This document shows, one piece after another, positions 51,488-62,364 of a DNA stretch of 64,000 nt (position 1 is its first letter; every line of letters starts with the position of its first letter). The notes under the pieces are model-generated. The model had not been told where the DNA came from and made no database searches. It saw only the letters and a program-made list of their open reading frames with translations. This DNA comes from Symsagittifera roscoffensis (Eukaryota > Xenacoelomorpha > Acoela > Convolutidae): assembly GCF_963678635.1 (NCBI RefSeq), contig NC_087070.1:39418397-39482396 (forward strand). Reading direction: 5' to 3'. The translations under genes were made by a program, and so were the position numbers.

Positions 51488-53053
51488 ATGGAGCCGGGTA
51501 GCTGTCTTGATTTGACGTGTGGGAACGGAGAGCACACCTGCGATGGACGGTCATGTGTCAGAATACTGTCCTTTCAAAAAGAAGACCTGGTCACTTGGTT
51601 TGAAGACATCACGGAAAGGGAGAAAAGTGAAGTGCAAATAGTAGCGGAGTGTTACGCGAGAACTACGGTGAACATAGCAACAGCTCTCGGATTCTTCTCG
51701 AGAATGTGTAGTCTGCAGTCACTGGAAAGACTAGAGTCTGAACACCATTTAGTGACGGCGTTGAGCGTAGAATCATGGCCTGGGGTGTTGCAGGTGACTC
51801 AAAAACACATCCGGAGCTGGAAGGTTGGTCTCGAGGCGGAAATGGGGTTTCCCATGAGCGAAGCTTATGGCCTGCCATTGAACGCAAAATCCTTGATAGG
51901 GTCAATGATGGCCAACTTGTGCGGAAGCCACTACCCACTGCACATAGCGATGGTGGAAGCATCCAGCCAGAGAGTACTGGTAGACAAGGCCTTCTCAGTG
52001 CCCAAGTGCGTGAGGTTGGCTCGGATATCGCATTACTCGCACAAGTTGTTGAGAAAAATCAGAGGGACAGTACCAAAAGAATTGAGAGATGACTTGAGTG
52101 AAATCTGGGGAGAAGAACTTTTGAAGTTGGAGAGTGAGAACACAAGCGATCACGAGAGACAAAACGTGATCGGAAAACCTGTGGGAGGTGCTCCAAACAT
52201 GGAAGATAATGACACGATGCATGAGAAAATGATAGAGCTTGAGCCTCTCTTGGAAGCCTCGGGGGAGCGTAACCTCAGGAGCATTGAGATCACCCATGGA
52301 GAATGCCCATGCCACTGTTTGGCACAAACGGTGTGGTATCCAGATCACAAGAACCTTTGCCTGGTGTGGGATATGGAAGAAATTCGGTCGATCGGACTAC
52401 CGGATCACCGGCAGAAGGTGACGCTCTTATTAGTGAGTACGATGTTGGCTCTGAGATGGATAGAAGAGAATATAACGAAGTATCGGGAAGCGACGACGCC
52501 AACGGCTGAGTCAATATATGCGATAGACTACAGCAGGAGACTCGAGTTGTTTGAGACTGCGTGCAAAGTATTCGCCATACCGACGGAAGTCAGACACATA
52601 TGGAGCCGTTTGAGGTACTTTCCATGGTTTCGGGCGACACTGACGTCTTGGTTGTACATGACAACGAAAGATCACATGAGAAAGCATCAAAAGGAGTATC
52701 GACAGTTCCAGGCAGAGATTGGGCCAGAAGCTTTCAAGAGACCCCTGTTGACCCACCGAAACGCAACCACGACAGGATGGAAGAGAGTGGGTAAGATGTC
52801 TAGAGACAATACCAAAGCGAGGGAATCGATACTAGAGGAGGACCTGGCGAAGAACGTGAGCTTGAGCCTGCACAACTCCTTTTGTTTGAACCGGGAATCT
52901 AGGGTGAAGGCACTACCCAACCAGGCAAAGAGGTTGCAGGAGCAAAGAGAATGGATGCGATCCTATGAACAGCTGAAGGCTTGGGAGGAAATCGTGATTA
53001 GCTCCGATGATGAAGAAGAACTGTTAAGACAGTTTGCCGTATCAAGTACTTGA
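51488..53053 (+). pseudogene. Element B ORF4, segment 5 (C-terminal 520 residues)
   Basis: Open to the natural stop at 53053. Anchors shared with A are ATALGF, LERLE, SMMANLCGSHYPLH (A: CNSRYPTHMV), FSVPKCVRLAR, HGECPCHCLAQT, GLPD and RPLLTHRNA. It shows TGG at the codon that is TAG in element A (FPWFR). The C-terminal tail is acidic (SSDDEE). The role is unknown. Confidence 0.85.
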
Positions 53054-53506
53054 GGGTGTGGCACCTCCAAGGCGAAGAGTGCGAGATGAGTGGATGGTTC
53101 GAATGGATCTTGAGTCTTGAGAGGGAAGGGGGACTTGAGTGTGGATTCGGGTGAAACCTGGGTTCACAGAAAAAGAAATTTTAACGAATCAAATATTGTT
53201 ATTAATATACTATAATTACTATATAAATCAAAATGCTGCATGACAATTTCCTGATTGAATGGGACAAAAGAAATTTTAAATGATTGGCTTAAAAAGCAAG
53301 AATTCAAGGGTGCAGGTGTGTGCAGATTTTGATTGCTGTTTAGCGATAGTGTGAAGATTTTACATGGCCGTGAATTTTGGGGTGTAGATAAACTTAAGTC
53401 TGCTGCGAACTTCTGTAAATGACCACTGGCACTGTACCTTGAGCAACACTCGATTTTCTGGGACTCACTGGCAGACGACAGCACGCGATGAGGACATCGA
53501 TCTCGA
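53054..53506 (+). other. Element B 3' untranslated region
   Basis: No gene is seen. The stretch resembles 62365-62794 of element C on the opposite strand, which marks it as part of the same family. Confidence 0.65.
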
Positions 53507-53518
53507 GTCCGGGGAGTA
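53507..53518 (+). promoter_or_regulatory. 3' polypurine tract of element B
   Basis: GTCCGGGGAGTA lies directly before the 3' LTR (TGTGCC), with GATGAGGACATCGAT upstream as in the central module. Confidence 0.82.
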
Positions 53519-54426
53519 TGTGCCAGTCGGTCATATTTGGAAGTTTGACCTTGAGAGAAGCAAAAAACACTTAATTTTGGGTTGAAATTTAATTTTTCAA
53601 AAATTCGAATGGAGCCTGTCATGCACAATTTTCTCGCGATAACTGAAAGTCAAAAAAGAGAAGTCAGAACAATCGAGTGACAATCGCGGGAAAGTTGCAA
53701 GATAAATCAGTAGGAAATTGCTATTCGCAATTTCCGTCACAGTAATAATCTAGAGTAGAGCTGTCCCATTCGAAACAGAAAGAAGCGTATTCCCACGAAC
53801 TGGATTATTGTGACTTGACTGGAGTATTATTCTAAACTGGACTAGAGTGAACCTTCGGTGGAAAGGTGGACAGCTTGAGTGTCCCAATGGTTCACGAGAA
53901 ACTATAGTCTAGAGTACAAACTTGTTCTTGTTGTTAAAATTGACAAACATTAAAACTCATTTTAGTTACATTATTTAATTCTCGAGTTGATTACCGACTT
54001 GATTACTCCCAATTCTTGAGCGTGCTACAATGTGAGTACTAATTTAATTCTAGAGTGTGTTTTATAATTGTTATGTTGAGGTAAGGCGAGTTTTAGGTTG
54101 ATCCATCTGAAATGGATCAAAGTTCCACTGTCTAATAAAAAGTAACTTAACGGATTGTTCCAACCCGGTTTTTAACGGCGTTCATGTAGTTTGGGTATCT
54201 AGAGACCTAAGTATGAGGACGTTCTTAATTCTAGAGTGGGGGGATATTTTAGTAGTAGCCTTTAAGCTGTAACGGGTCGTAGTCTCATGTCACAAACGAA
54301 CCGAATTGGCTCCGACTGATTTGAGGTAGAAAAACACAAGAGATAGTGTCCCTGACTCTTGAGCCAATAGTTATAGGGCCTATTTTTCTTAAGCCTCATG
54401 TGTGACTGCAGTAGACGAATGTTACA
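53519..54426 (+). repeat. Element B 3' LTR
   Basis: The complete 908-bp LTR runs from TGTGCCAG to GTTACA. It holds the hairpin GGAAATTGC/GCAATTTCC (53713-53721 and 53727-53735). It is about 99% identical to the split 5' LTR. Confidence 0.95.
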
Positions 54427-54860
54427 AAATCGCGCTGATTAACTTAGTTACATGCAAAAATAGTGATCTCATGGCTGGGTCTCAGTATCCCCAGACCACT
54501 CCTAAAAACAGGGCTACTTCTTAATTATTATATTACTTTTGTTTTTATTCAGTAGATAAAAATCATCAAATCCATCGGAGATGGATCAACTCTTTCCCTC
54601 AACTCCTAGCTTCTCATACTCTGAAAATGAAGTTGATGTTAATTTAATTCAATTCAGGACATTCCGGAAAGCTAACAGTGTTGAAACCAATGTTAACAGA
54701 TTTTCTCCGAGACCCTTCCCGATTCTTGAATCCGGGCGAAGAGCTGTCTTCTTGACGACCAGGAAGGGTAGCCCTCCTGATTCTCGGGAATTGCTCAGTA
54801 ACGATTGTAGCTGTCTAATCGTTACAACTTCTTCTTCTTCTTCAGAAAAATTCTCATGAG
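54427..54860 (-). repeat. Old LTR fragment, right part (layer 1)
   Basis: It aligns with the solo LTR from about 4098 onward (ttacatgcaaaaatagtg, ggctgggtctcagtatcc, gatggatcaac, ccgagacccttcc). It contains its own hairpin, GTAACGATT/AATCGTTAC (54798-54806 and 54817-54825). Similarity fades after about 54850, so the element is truncated or diverged there. Confidence 0.75.
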
Positions 54861-55255
54861 TTTAATGATGATTTGTACAACCCATCTTTTTAAGGAGGGC
54901 TAGCAACATCTTTGTGTTCTTCAGGAATTCGTCAGCATCCGGGTTTATTTTCCCAGTTAAATCCAGTCTAGCTTCATTGCCTCTTGGGTATTTCTCAAGT
55001 ACATCTAGTTCAGCGTCTTCCTCCCCGTAATCAGGTTATACTACCTTACCCTTTCCGTGTACTGTACCGGAACAGAGTGACGAGGCCCCCGATCGGAAAA
55101 TGTTCACAGTAACAGTACCTATCCTTGACAATTTCTGCGGTCTTTTCCAGTTCAGTTCATAATAATCTTTTTGAAAATCGAAGTCTTTTGTCTTCCTTCT
55201 TCTTTCCACTGTCGATTTGGCTAATTTTAACGTAACTGGATTTTGGGTTACATGT
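54861..55255. other. Unassigned sequence
   Basis: I recognise no gene or repeat here. It may be the remaining, diverged part of the old LTR element or host DNA. Confidence 0.3.
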
Positions 55256-55456
55256 CAGTATTTAGACAGCCGCGTATTCATACTGGTCAGTATTTAGAAA
55301 AATACTGTTTCAACCAATCAGAATCGAGACAAAGAAGAAATTAATAAATAATTATTATTTATTTTGGATTATTTATGTTTTTTCTCGATTCTGATTGGTT
55401 CATACAGTATTTGTCTAAATACTGACCAGTATGAATACGCGGCTGTCTAAATACTG
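55256..55456. mobile_element. Foldback MITE-like inverted repeat
   Basis: Two arms of about 75-80 bp are inverted: CAGTATTTAGACAGCCGCG at the left mirrors the end at 55456, and AACCAATCAGAATCGAGA mirrors TCTCGATTCTGATTGGTT. An AT-rich centre of about 50 bp separates the arms. There is no coding capacity, as expected of a non-autonomous DNA transposon. No convincing target duplication is seen. Confidence 0.8.
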
Positions 55457-55629
55457 GCTGCACTCCGGATTTTGCTAGCTACTTCTGAAACTTTGTCGGC
55501 ACGTTCATTTCCTTATATTCTACATAACAGTCACCGTCTTCGACGCTTGTTTCTGTCTCCAAATCTGGACTCCAGTGAGAGACTCTTGTCTCGCAAAACC
55601 ACTTTTGAGGGCATAAACAGATGAAGTGA

Positions 55630-55985
55630 GTCAAAAATAATAATAGTAATAACAAAGGATTTAGGAATATAATCCAAGGGTTCGCATAAAACCCAGTCAT
55701 TGCATTGTTCAAAGTTTAGTTTTCAGTTATAAGTGTAAGTTTCTTCAGGTCTCTACAGTTGTTGCATTCGCATAAAATGCGCCAAGTGCATGTGTCTGAT
55801 TCGTTGCAGCGAGTTTTGAAAAACTTTGTGTACATTCCTAGAAGTCTGTTTTTGCATTCTGGGTCAAACAATATGTCACATTTGAAGTATTCGTTGCATA
55901 GATTAGCAAGACGACATGCCCGAAACCAGAAATCCGACTCGCACTTCTTCAGTTGCATTTGTTTGCAGACGAATTTCGTGTCATT
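55630..55985 (-). mobile_element. LINE family 2, 3' fragment (copy 1)
   Basis: On the minus strand it encodes a LINE C-terminus (RACRLANLCNEYF, TCTWRILCECNNC, ending at 55716), followed by a 3' UTR and an imperfect TAATAA tail (about 55634-55652). It is paralogous to the fragment at 57008-57264. Confidence 0.65.
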
Positions 55986-57007
55986 TAATAAAACTAATAA
56001 TAATATGAATTTAGCGTACGCAAGGGGTTTCCCCCACAGTTTCAGTTCAGTTGGTTAGACATATTTCTGCAGTTGTTTCGGGTAGAGTCGCACAATTTTC
56101 CAGCTACAGGGGTTGGAGTCATCGAATCTTTTCTCGAAATGCTCCCACATCCATTGCAGCAACCGTACTTTGAGTCCATCGTGTTGGTAAAGTCCACTTT
56201 TTGAGGAACCAAATTAGCCAGCCTCTTTGCATGAACCAGCAATTTTTTTAACAAACAAATTTTGCAGGGCGTGTACATTCAAATAAACGAGATCTTGTAA
56301 TAGCTAGGTCATTTTTTGGCGGAAAACGGTCAGAAAAATTGTAATCGTAGTGATTTTTGAGGATTTTAGATAGTAGAAGTAAATTATTAAGCTGAATGTA
56401 CATGGGTAAAGGCAGTATTCCTAGACGCTGAAGCGAAGTTTTGTAATTAGGATCAGTTGCAATCCATTTGCATGCATTGCGTTGAACACCTTCTAAGAGT
56501 TTCATTTCTTCGACGTTCAATTGATAGCACGCTGAACCGTATAGCAAAACTGGAATTACCATGGATTTGAACAGATTAAGTTTGGTCTTGGTATTAAGAG
56601 GCAGTGGGTTGCGCTTAAGCATGCATAGAATGTTGAGGGCTTTTCCTCTTCTAAGTTTAATATGCGATGTCCAGCCTAGATCCAATTTTACAATTATTCC
56701 TAGATCTTTTTCTTCTGAGATTTTCTTAATTAAAATTGAGTCGAAGTAAAAGTCGCTACTTGTGAGACGTTTAACCGGTAGGTGAGTTCATTTCGGTTTC
56801 CAACGTCAGTGATGCTTACATGGCTTCTCCAGTCGATGTCAACTTTTCCAGCTAGTATTTTTGCAAGCAGCAGTCCAACATAAAGCTCTTGGTATAGAGA
56901 CAAAGAACTATAGTCTTTCCATGGTCACTATTTAACTTGTGTACTCCAGCTCAACACTAATGGCATTCATGTCTGCTTGGAAGCTGGAGCATAGCTTTCC
57001 AGCTGGT
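55986..57007 (-). mobile_element. LINE family 2, 3' fragment (copy 2) with RT C-terminal region
   Basis: The minus-strand frame 56685-56248 has DLGWTSHIKL, PVLLYGSACYQLN and NACKWIATD, typical of the region after the RT catalytic core in jockey/CR1-type LINEs. Homology continues upstream (KDLGIIVK) and downstream in other frames to a Cys-containing C-terminus (about 56042-56278), then an AATAAT tail near 55990-56005. It is degenerate and truncated. Confidence 0.65.
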
Positions 57008-57264
57008 TCTCTAATAATAATAATCATAATCGAAGGATTTAGGAATATAATTCAAGGGTTCGCATAAAACCCAGTCATTGCATTGCTCAAAGTTTAGTTT
57101 TCAGTTATAAGTGTAAGTTTCTTCAGGTCTCTGGAGTTGTTGCATTCGCAAAAAATGCGCCAAGTGCATGTGTCTGATTCGTTGTAGCGAGTTTTGAAAA
57201 ACTTTGTGTACATTCCTAGAAGTCTGTTTTTGCATTCTGGGTCAAACAATATCACATTTGAAGT
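57008..57264 (-). mobile_element. LINE family 2, 3' fragment (copy 3), split
   Basis: It matches 55640-55880 almost base for base, beginning at a TAATAATAATAAT tail. It is interrupted at 57264 by the R2-like element and continues for 25 bp at 61438-61462 (aagtattcgttgcatagatt), where element C starts. Confidence 0.85.
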
Positions 57265-57639
57265 GACATATTGTTGTGATAAACTTATTAAATAGTGACA
57301 TATAGCCTAATTGTTGTGATAAACTTATTAAATAGTTCAAATTTACCGCTTGTGTGTTTTTGTATCATATGCGCGCTGGGCTTTCTTCTTCTGGTTATCT
57401 TACCAAATCTCGCCGTCCCAACCGTAGGCGAGTGAAGTTTCCCTGGCGTAACTAGACGCAAGAAGGAGTGAGCTGGTGAATCGACCTCCAAATCGACGTC
57501 AGGTTGTACCACTCCTTTCCTTTTTTTTTTCTCTTTTTTTTTCATCGCCTTTGCCTCAGCAATTTTAAACCCTAAGTGAAAGTATTCGTAAACCACCCCA
57601 AAGAGTTTCCTTTCTCGCCCCAGTTGTCTGTGTTTCAGG

Positions 57640-58179
57640 TTGATGCCGCGATTCCAGGCAAGAGGCATCCCTGAGTTCTCACAGAAACTAGTTATCGGGA
57701 CTTCAAGGACCAAATATATCAAACCAGCTTTAGTAAAATCAACAATTCACTCCTACCGCGGCGCAACGCTTCATGATCTGTTTGAAATAGTTTTACAATA
57801 CAGACCAAAGCGCCTAAATACAGTAACAATAGTTGCTGGATACAATGACAACAGGCTGCATCCACAAGAATTAGAACAGCAGTGGAAAAACTTGATTAAC
57901 CTCGTCACTAACAAGTTTCAGCCCAAGACACTGATCGTCCCCAAAACAATTCAGAACTGTAATAATTCCGAAGTAAACAGCAAAATTTATATCCATAATC
58001 ATGTGCTGTTTAATTTGATAAATAGATTTGTACACCCCCATACATTTATTGTTTCGCCTAACCTCAACCTAAATCTAACCCCTCAAATGTTCTGCCGTGA
58101 TGGCATCCATTTCTCGTTCTACGGTAATGATTTATTTACAAATTTTCTTGCAAATTTAATCTATAAATTCTCTCGCTAA
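57640..58179 (+). CDS. R2-like element ORF1, SGNH/esterase-like protein
   Basis: The frame of about 179 codons is intact. It has LVIGTSRTKYI where SGNH enzymes have GDS (Asp replaced by Thr, Ser kept), VAGYNDN where they have GxND, and DGIHFSFYGNDLF as block V. The order and spacing fit a compact SGNH fold of about 170 residues. This could be an esterase or only a fold relic used for RNA or membrane binding. Confidence 0.65.
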   Translation: MMPRFQARGIPEFSQKLVIGTSRTKYIKPALVKSTIHSYRGATLHDLFEIVLQYRPKRLNTVTIVAGYNDNRLHPQELEQQWKNLINLVTNKFQPKTLIVPKTIQNCNNSEVNSKIYIHNHVLFNLINRFVHPHTFIVSPNLNLNLTPQMFCRDGIHFSFYGNDLFTNFLANLIYKFSR

Positions 58180-58203
58180 CTTGACACCGCCGTCCTTCCT
58201 AAA

Positions 58204-59271
58204 ATGGCTACTCAAACACACTGCCTTATTTGTAAAAGCAGCCTGCGAGGCGGAGGCGTTTGGTGCTTCACATGCCCAGGCTACATGCATGTAAAATGCA
58301 GCGGCCTAGCGCGCAGCAGTGATCACTATGACGATTTCAGTTGTCATCGCTGCACCTCCCAATTTCATTCAGCTAACGACAAGCATGAATGCAATCCCCT
58401 AACCCTAGCTACAACCACGCTCCCCCAAATGCACCCTCACCCTTCCACTGCCCCACTCTCACAAAACTCAGGAGAGTCTTCCACTATAGAACCCAGAACA
58501 ATACAAGACCCATGGTCAAACCCCTGTCCAGAACTCATAGAAACCACCAGGAAAATATACACCGAAGTGGTCCACTGGAAACCGGTCTTTATGATCTTGT
58601 CAAAAAATAAAGTTGGTTATAACTTTATTGAAACCCTCAATAGAACTTTGAACAGCCTAATAGAAAACAACGAAAATACCTTCGCAATGCACGCAGCAAT
58701 GATTTTTCCACACTTAATACTGTGCAAAACAAGGTCCGAAATTGATGGATCTTTATCCAAAACAATAGCAAGGCGACTTAAGCAATGGCAAGACGGAGAC
58801 CTGGATGGACTATATAACGGAGGAAAAGCGCTGCAAATGCGCTTGTTGAAAGGTAGAAGAAAAACTGAAACTGAAGCACAACAGTTCAACAAACTAATGA
58901 ATACTGGAAAAATATCAAGCGCAATTGCAAAACTAACAGACACATTTAAAGGCGTTCTTTCGCTCGACGAGATTGTCAAAGGTAAGACAGTTGAACAGAC
59001 TCTCATAGAGAAACACCCACCATCTGAACCAATTAATGAGAACTATATTACACCAGTCTCAAACGAAACAATTCCTTTCCATTCATCGATATTTGATCAG
59101 ATAAATGGTCAACATATCAAGAAGGCAGCCATGAGAACGCACGGATCGCATGGACCATCTGGCCTCGATGCGAATGAATGGAGACGTATTCTAACACACT
59201 TCGGGCAACAATCAGTTGAAATTTCAAAAAAAATTGCTAAAATTGCCAAAAATTGGCCACAGAAGAACTAA
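58204..59271 (+). pseudogene. R2-like element ORF2, part 1: PHD finger and RT N-terminus
   Basis: Starts at ATG 58204, 24 nt after the ORF1 stop. Residues 8-55 form a C4HC3 PHD-type finger (CLICKSS, CFTCPGYMHVKC, FSCHRC). RT homology begins with MRTHGSHGPSGLDANEWRRIL near the C-terminus. A frameshift ends it at about 59260. Confidence 0.82.
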
Positions 59272-59975
59272 ATCCAGAACTAATGGAACCATATAAAGCA
59301 TGCAGATTAATACCCTTAGATAAGAATCCAGGGGTAAGACCCATAGGCATAGGAGAAGTTATGCGTGGGACAATAGGGCGAACAATAACTAAATGCCTAA
59401 AAAACGAACTCATGTCGCTCGAGTTCAAACTATCAATCAACTCTGCCTGGGACAAAAATGTGGCATTGAATATGCGATCCACACGCTAAGAGATCAATAC
59501 AGCAAAACTTCCGCCGATGCTGTTTTACTGATAGATGCCGAAAACGCTTTCAACTCGCTGAACCGAAAACTGGCATTAAAAAACATCGAAAATACCTGCC
59601 CTTCCCTTTTAACAGCGATTAAAAACTCCTACTCCATTCCATCTAAACTATTCGTTAACAAAAACAAACTACTCTCAAAAAAGGACAACCCAGGGGGATC
59701 CACTAGCAATGGCAATGTACGCTCTAGCCATAATACCACTCATAAAACTTTTATCAGTAGACGATGTAACCCAGAATTGGTACGCAGACGATGGAAACGC
59801 AGTCGGTAAATTAAGCAATCTACGAACCGTCCTCGATAAAATTGTATCACTGGGTAAATTTTTCGGCTACCACGTGAAAGCATCCAAATGCCAACTCATT
59901 GTCAAAGATGAAAAACTCGGTGAAGCTCAGAAAATCTTCGCAAATACAGGAATCACTATAAAGGCAGGAGCTTGA
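59253..59975 (+). pseudogene. R2-like element ORF2, part 2: RT catalytic core (three frames)
   Basis: RIPLDKNPGVRP-type motif (CRLIPLDKNPGVRPIGIGE) at 59305-59360; motif A in LLIDAENAFNSLNR; motif B TQGDPLAMAMY near 59690; catalytic YADD in QNWYADDGNAV. The pieces lie in frames 59253-59489, 59393-59809 and 59709-59975. An in-frame TGA ends the last one. Confidence 0.82.
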
Positions 59976-60467
59976 GTGCTTGGGTCAGTTATAGGAACAG
60001 AATCTGAATGTAAAAAGTTCCTCGAATTTCAACAGAATGAGCAATTCAAAATTTCGAAAAAAAAACCAACGAAAATTGCTAAAACCTCCCCTCAAAACGT
60101 TTATGCCTGCTATACTAAAGGAGTTCAAGAAAAGCTTTCATTTCTTGCCAGGACAGCGCCTAACACTATGGAAAACTTAGAAACATGTAAAAATATTATC
60201 AAAGAACAATTATTACCTAACCTAGTCGGTAAAGACACTTTAAACCCCCAGTTCCGTGAGATATCTTCCTTACCCCTTAAAATGGGCGGACTAAACATCA
60301 AGCTGCCATCAGATCATGAAAGCTACCTAGAATGGTCTAAGGAAACATCACTGGTACTGGAATCTCAAGATCCTATTACAGCAGTAACACAGCAAGAAAA
60401 AATATGTACGAAAATCAAAAAATTGAAAACTGATAGAACAAATCGAAAAAAAAGCAAACCTCATTAA
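59976..60467 (+). pseudogene. R2-like element ORF2, part 3: thumb region
   Basis: Continues in the same frame after the TGA: LGSVIGTE, KLSFLARTAPN, LPLKMGGLNIKLPSDHES. It ends by frameshift near 60440. Confidence 0.75.
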
Positions 60468-60662
60468 CTCCTTAAATGAAACAGATAAATACGCAATCGA
60501 CCTGGCCTCTGGAAAGGGAGCCTCTAACTGGCTCAATGCTCTACCACTGAGCAGATACAACTTCAACCTGAATAATAAGAATTCAGAGATGGTATTTACT
60601 TAAGATACGGATGGGAACCAACCAAAACCCCACTCACATGAGCATGTGGTGCTGATTTTAAC

Positions 60663-61397
60663 TTGACACATGCGCTTCACTGTGCAAAGGGTGGTTACAC
60701 ACACATAAGACACAATGAAATCAGAGACACGTTCGCCAACCTCATGAAAGAGGTTTGCCATGACTTCGAGATTGAGCCGAAACTTCAGCCGTATCAAGGC
60801 GAAAGCTTTGTCAACAATTCAACTACAAGTGAAGATGAGGCACGACTTGACATTCAAGCAAACGGACTCTGGGGTTCACGATTCACCCGCGCTTTCTTTG
60901 ATGTGAAAATTTTCAACCCCCATGCCAAAACATCGCGAAAATTGCATAAGGACATATACAAATACCACGAAACGCTGAAGAACTCCAAATATCAGCAAAG
61001 ATTTTTAAACGTAGAGCAGAGTAGCTTCTGCCCGCTAATTTTTGGATGCACCGGTGGCGCTGCTCCAACAGCCACGCGGACGATGCAGCGATTGGCCGAA
61101 AAACTAAGTGAAAAAAGACAGGAAAGCTATCCAGAATCTATAAACTACATAAGAACTAAAATAAGCTTCGCGCTCCTGAGGAGCTCTATACTTTGTATTA
61201 GGGGGTGCAGATCGCTACGCAAAGTTCAATTTATCGACAACTCCATAAGCGCTATTGTAGAGGAAGGACGGCTAAGAAAAATTAACATTATGACGATGCA
61301 TTTAATGCTGATTTATGACTTCAATGCTGATATATATGCAAGGCATTTTTATATCGCTGGTATGGCCCTATCCAGCTTGTGCACTTACCGTAACTAA
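60663..61397 (+). pseudogene. R2-like element ORF2, part 4: zinc finger and restriction-like endonuclease
   Basis: The frame opens with THALHCAKGGYTHIRHNEIRD, the second half of a CCHC-like finger whose first cysteine (AC.ADFN) lies just upstream. The endonuclease follows with EARLDIQA and AFFDVKIFNPH, fitting the PD-(D/E)XK pattern. The C-terminus is CTGGAAPTATRTMQRLA and LLRSSILCIRGCRS. It nicks target DNA to prime reverse transcription. Confidence 0.82.
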
Positions 61398-61462
61398 ACG
61401 GAAGGGCCCCTTTTGTTTTGTGACTTAGGTTTTTTTTAAGTATTCGTTGCATAGATTAGCAA

Positions 61463-62352
61463 TGTAACAGTCGCCTACTGCGGTCACATATGAGGCTTAA
61501 GAATTATAGGCCCTATAACTATTCGGCTCAGGAGTCAGGGACACTATCTCTTGTGTTTTTCTACCTCAAAACGGTCGGAGCCAATTCGGTTCACTTGCGA
61601 CTTGAGACTAGAACCCGTTAAAGCTTAAAGGCCACTACCAAAATACCCCCCACTCTAGAAAATAAGAACGTCCCCATACTTAGGTCTCAAAATACCCAAA
61701 ACACACGAACGCCGTTAAAAACAGGGTCGGAACAATCCGTTAAGTTACTTTTTATTGGACAATGGAACTTTGATCCATTTCAGATGGATCAACCTAAAAC
61801 TCGCCTTATCTCAACATACTTATCACAAAATACACTCGGGAAATTGAATTAGGTACTTACATAGCAGCACACTTGAGAATCAGAGTAATTGAGCTAATTA
61901 GTAACTCTAGCATAAATATAACTGAATATAACTCGAGAAGTTTTCTATCAATGAAATCCAATCGAAGGAAATGAGTTTTAACTTGAGAATACAGTTTTGG
62001 GTCTGAACCATTGGGAGACTTCAGTTGTCTACCTTTTCACTGAAGGTTCACTCTGGTTCAGCTGATCTTCTTTCGTAATCACTCTGTCTCCTGTATCAAG
62101 ATAGGACAGCTCTACTCTCGTGTTTTTATTATAATCTCGGAAATTGCGAATAGCAATTTCCCGCTGTTTGATCTGTCACTTTCCCGCAATTGCGATTCGG
62201 TCGTTCTGTTTTTATTTCTGATGTTTTCAGTTGTCGCGAGAAAACTGAGCATGACAAGGTCAATTCGAATTTTTGAAAAAATAAACTTCATCCCAAAACG
62301 GAGTATTTCGTATTCCTCAAGGTCAAACTTCTAGATATGACCGACTGGCACA
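61463..62352 (-). repeat. Element C 3' LTR
   Basis: 890 bp, reading TGTGCCAGTCGG...GTTACA on the minus strand. It aligns with B's LTR along its length. The hairpin GGAAATTGC/GCAATTTCC is kept (62139-62147 and 62153-62161), with the loop inverted relative to B. Confidence 0.9.
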
Positions 62353-62364
62353 TACTCCCCGGAC
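62353..62364 (-). promoter_or_regulatory. 3' polypurine tract of element C
   Basis: The minus strand reads GTCCGGGGAGTA directly before the LTR, with ATCGATCTTGA upstream as in element B. Confidence 0.8.

Larger units (their letters stand above)
2536..54426 (+). mobile_element. Giant Ty3/gypsy-like element B (interrupted by A)
   Basis: The 5' LTR (2536-2805 plus 32304-32941) and 3' LTR (53519-54426) are both 908 bp and differ at roughly ten positions. Without the nested element A and its 3-bp duplication, B is about 22.4 kb. The order is LTR, primer site (32953-32967), leader with tandem repeats, Gag, protease-RT-RNase H-integrase, macro-like ORF3, giant ORF4, PPT and LTR. The flanking duplication is AAA (2533-2535 and 54427-54429). 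Almost every coding region carries frameshifts, so B is non-autonomous now. Ty3/gypsy assignment rests on the order protease, RT, RNase H, integrase and on a GPY/F-type module after the integrase core. Confidence 0.9.
57265..61437 (+). mobile_element. R2/NeSL-type non-LTR retrotransposon, degenerate
   Basis: A 4.17-kb element splits a LINE fragment with AAGT on both sides (57261-57264 and 61438-61441). ORF1 is SGNH-like. ORF2 has a PHD-type zinc finger, RT, a CCHC-like finger and a restriction-like endonuclease at the C-terminus. The last features separate it from APE-type LINEs. A 42-bp tandem duplication (ttgttgtgataaacttatta) lies at the 5' end. ORF2 is broken at several points. Confidence 0.82.

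Noticed and set aside
55479-55712. Minus-strand frame with a hydrophobic stretch, possibly a membrane protein
   Set aside because: Part of it lies in the LINE 3' UTR and tail and part in unrelated flank; translation of TAATAA repeats gives the hydrophobic run.
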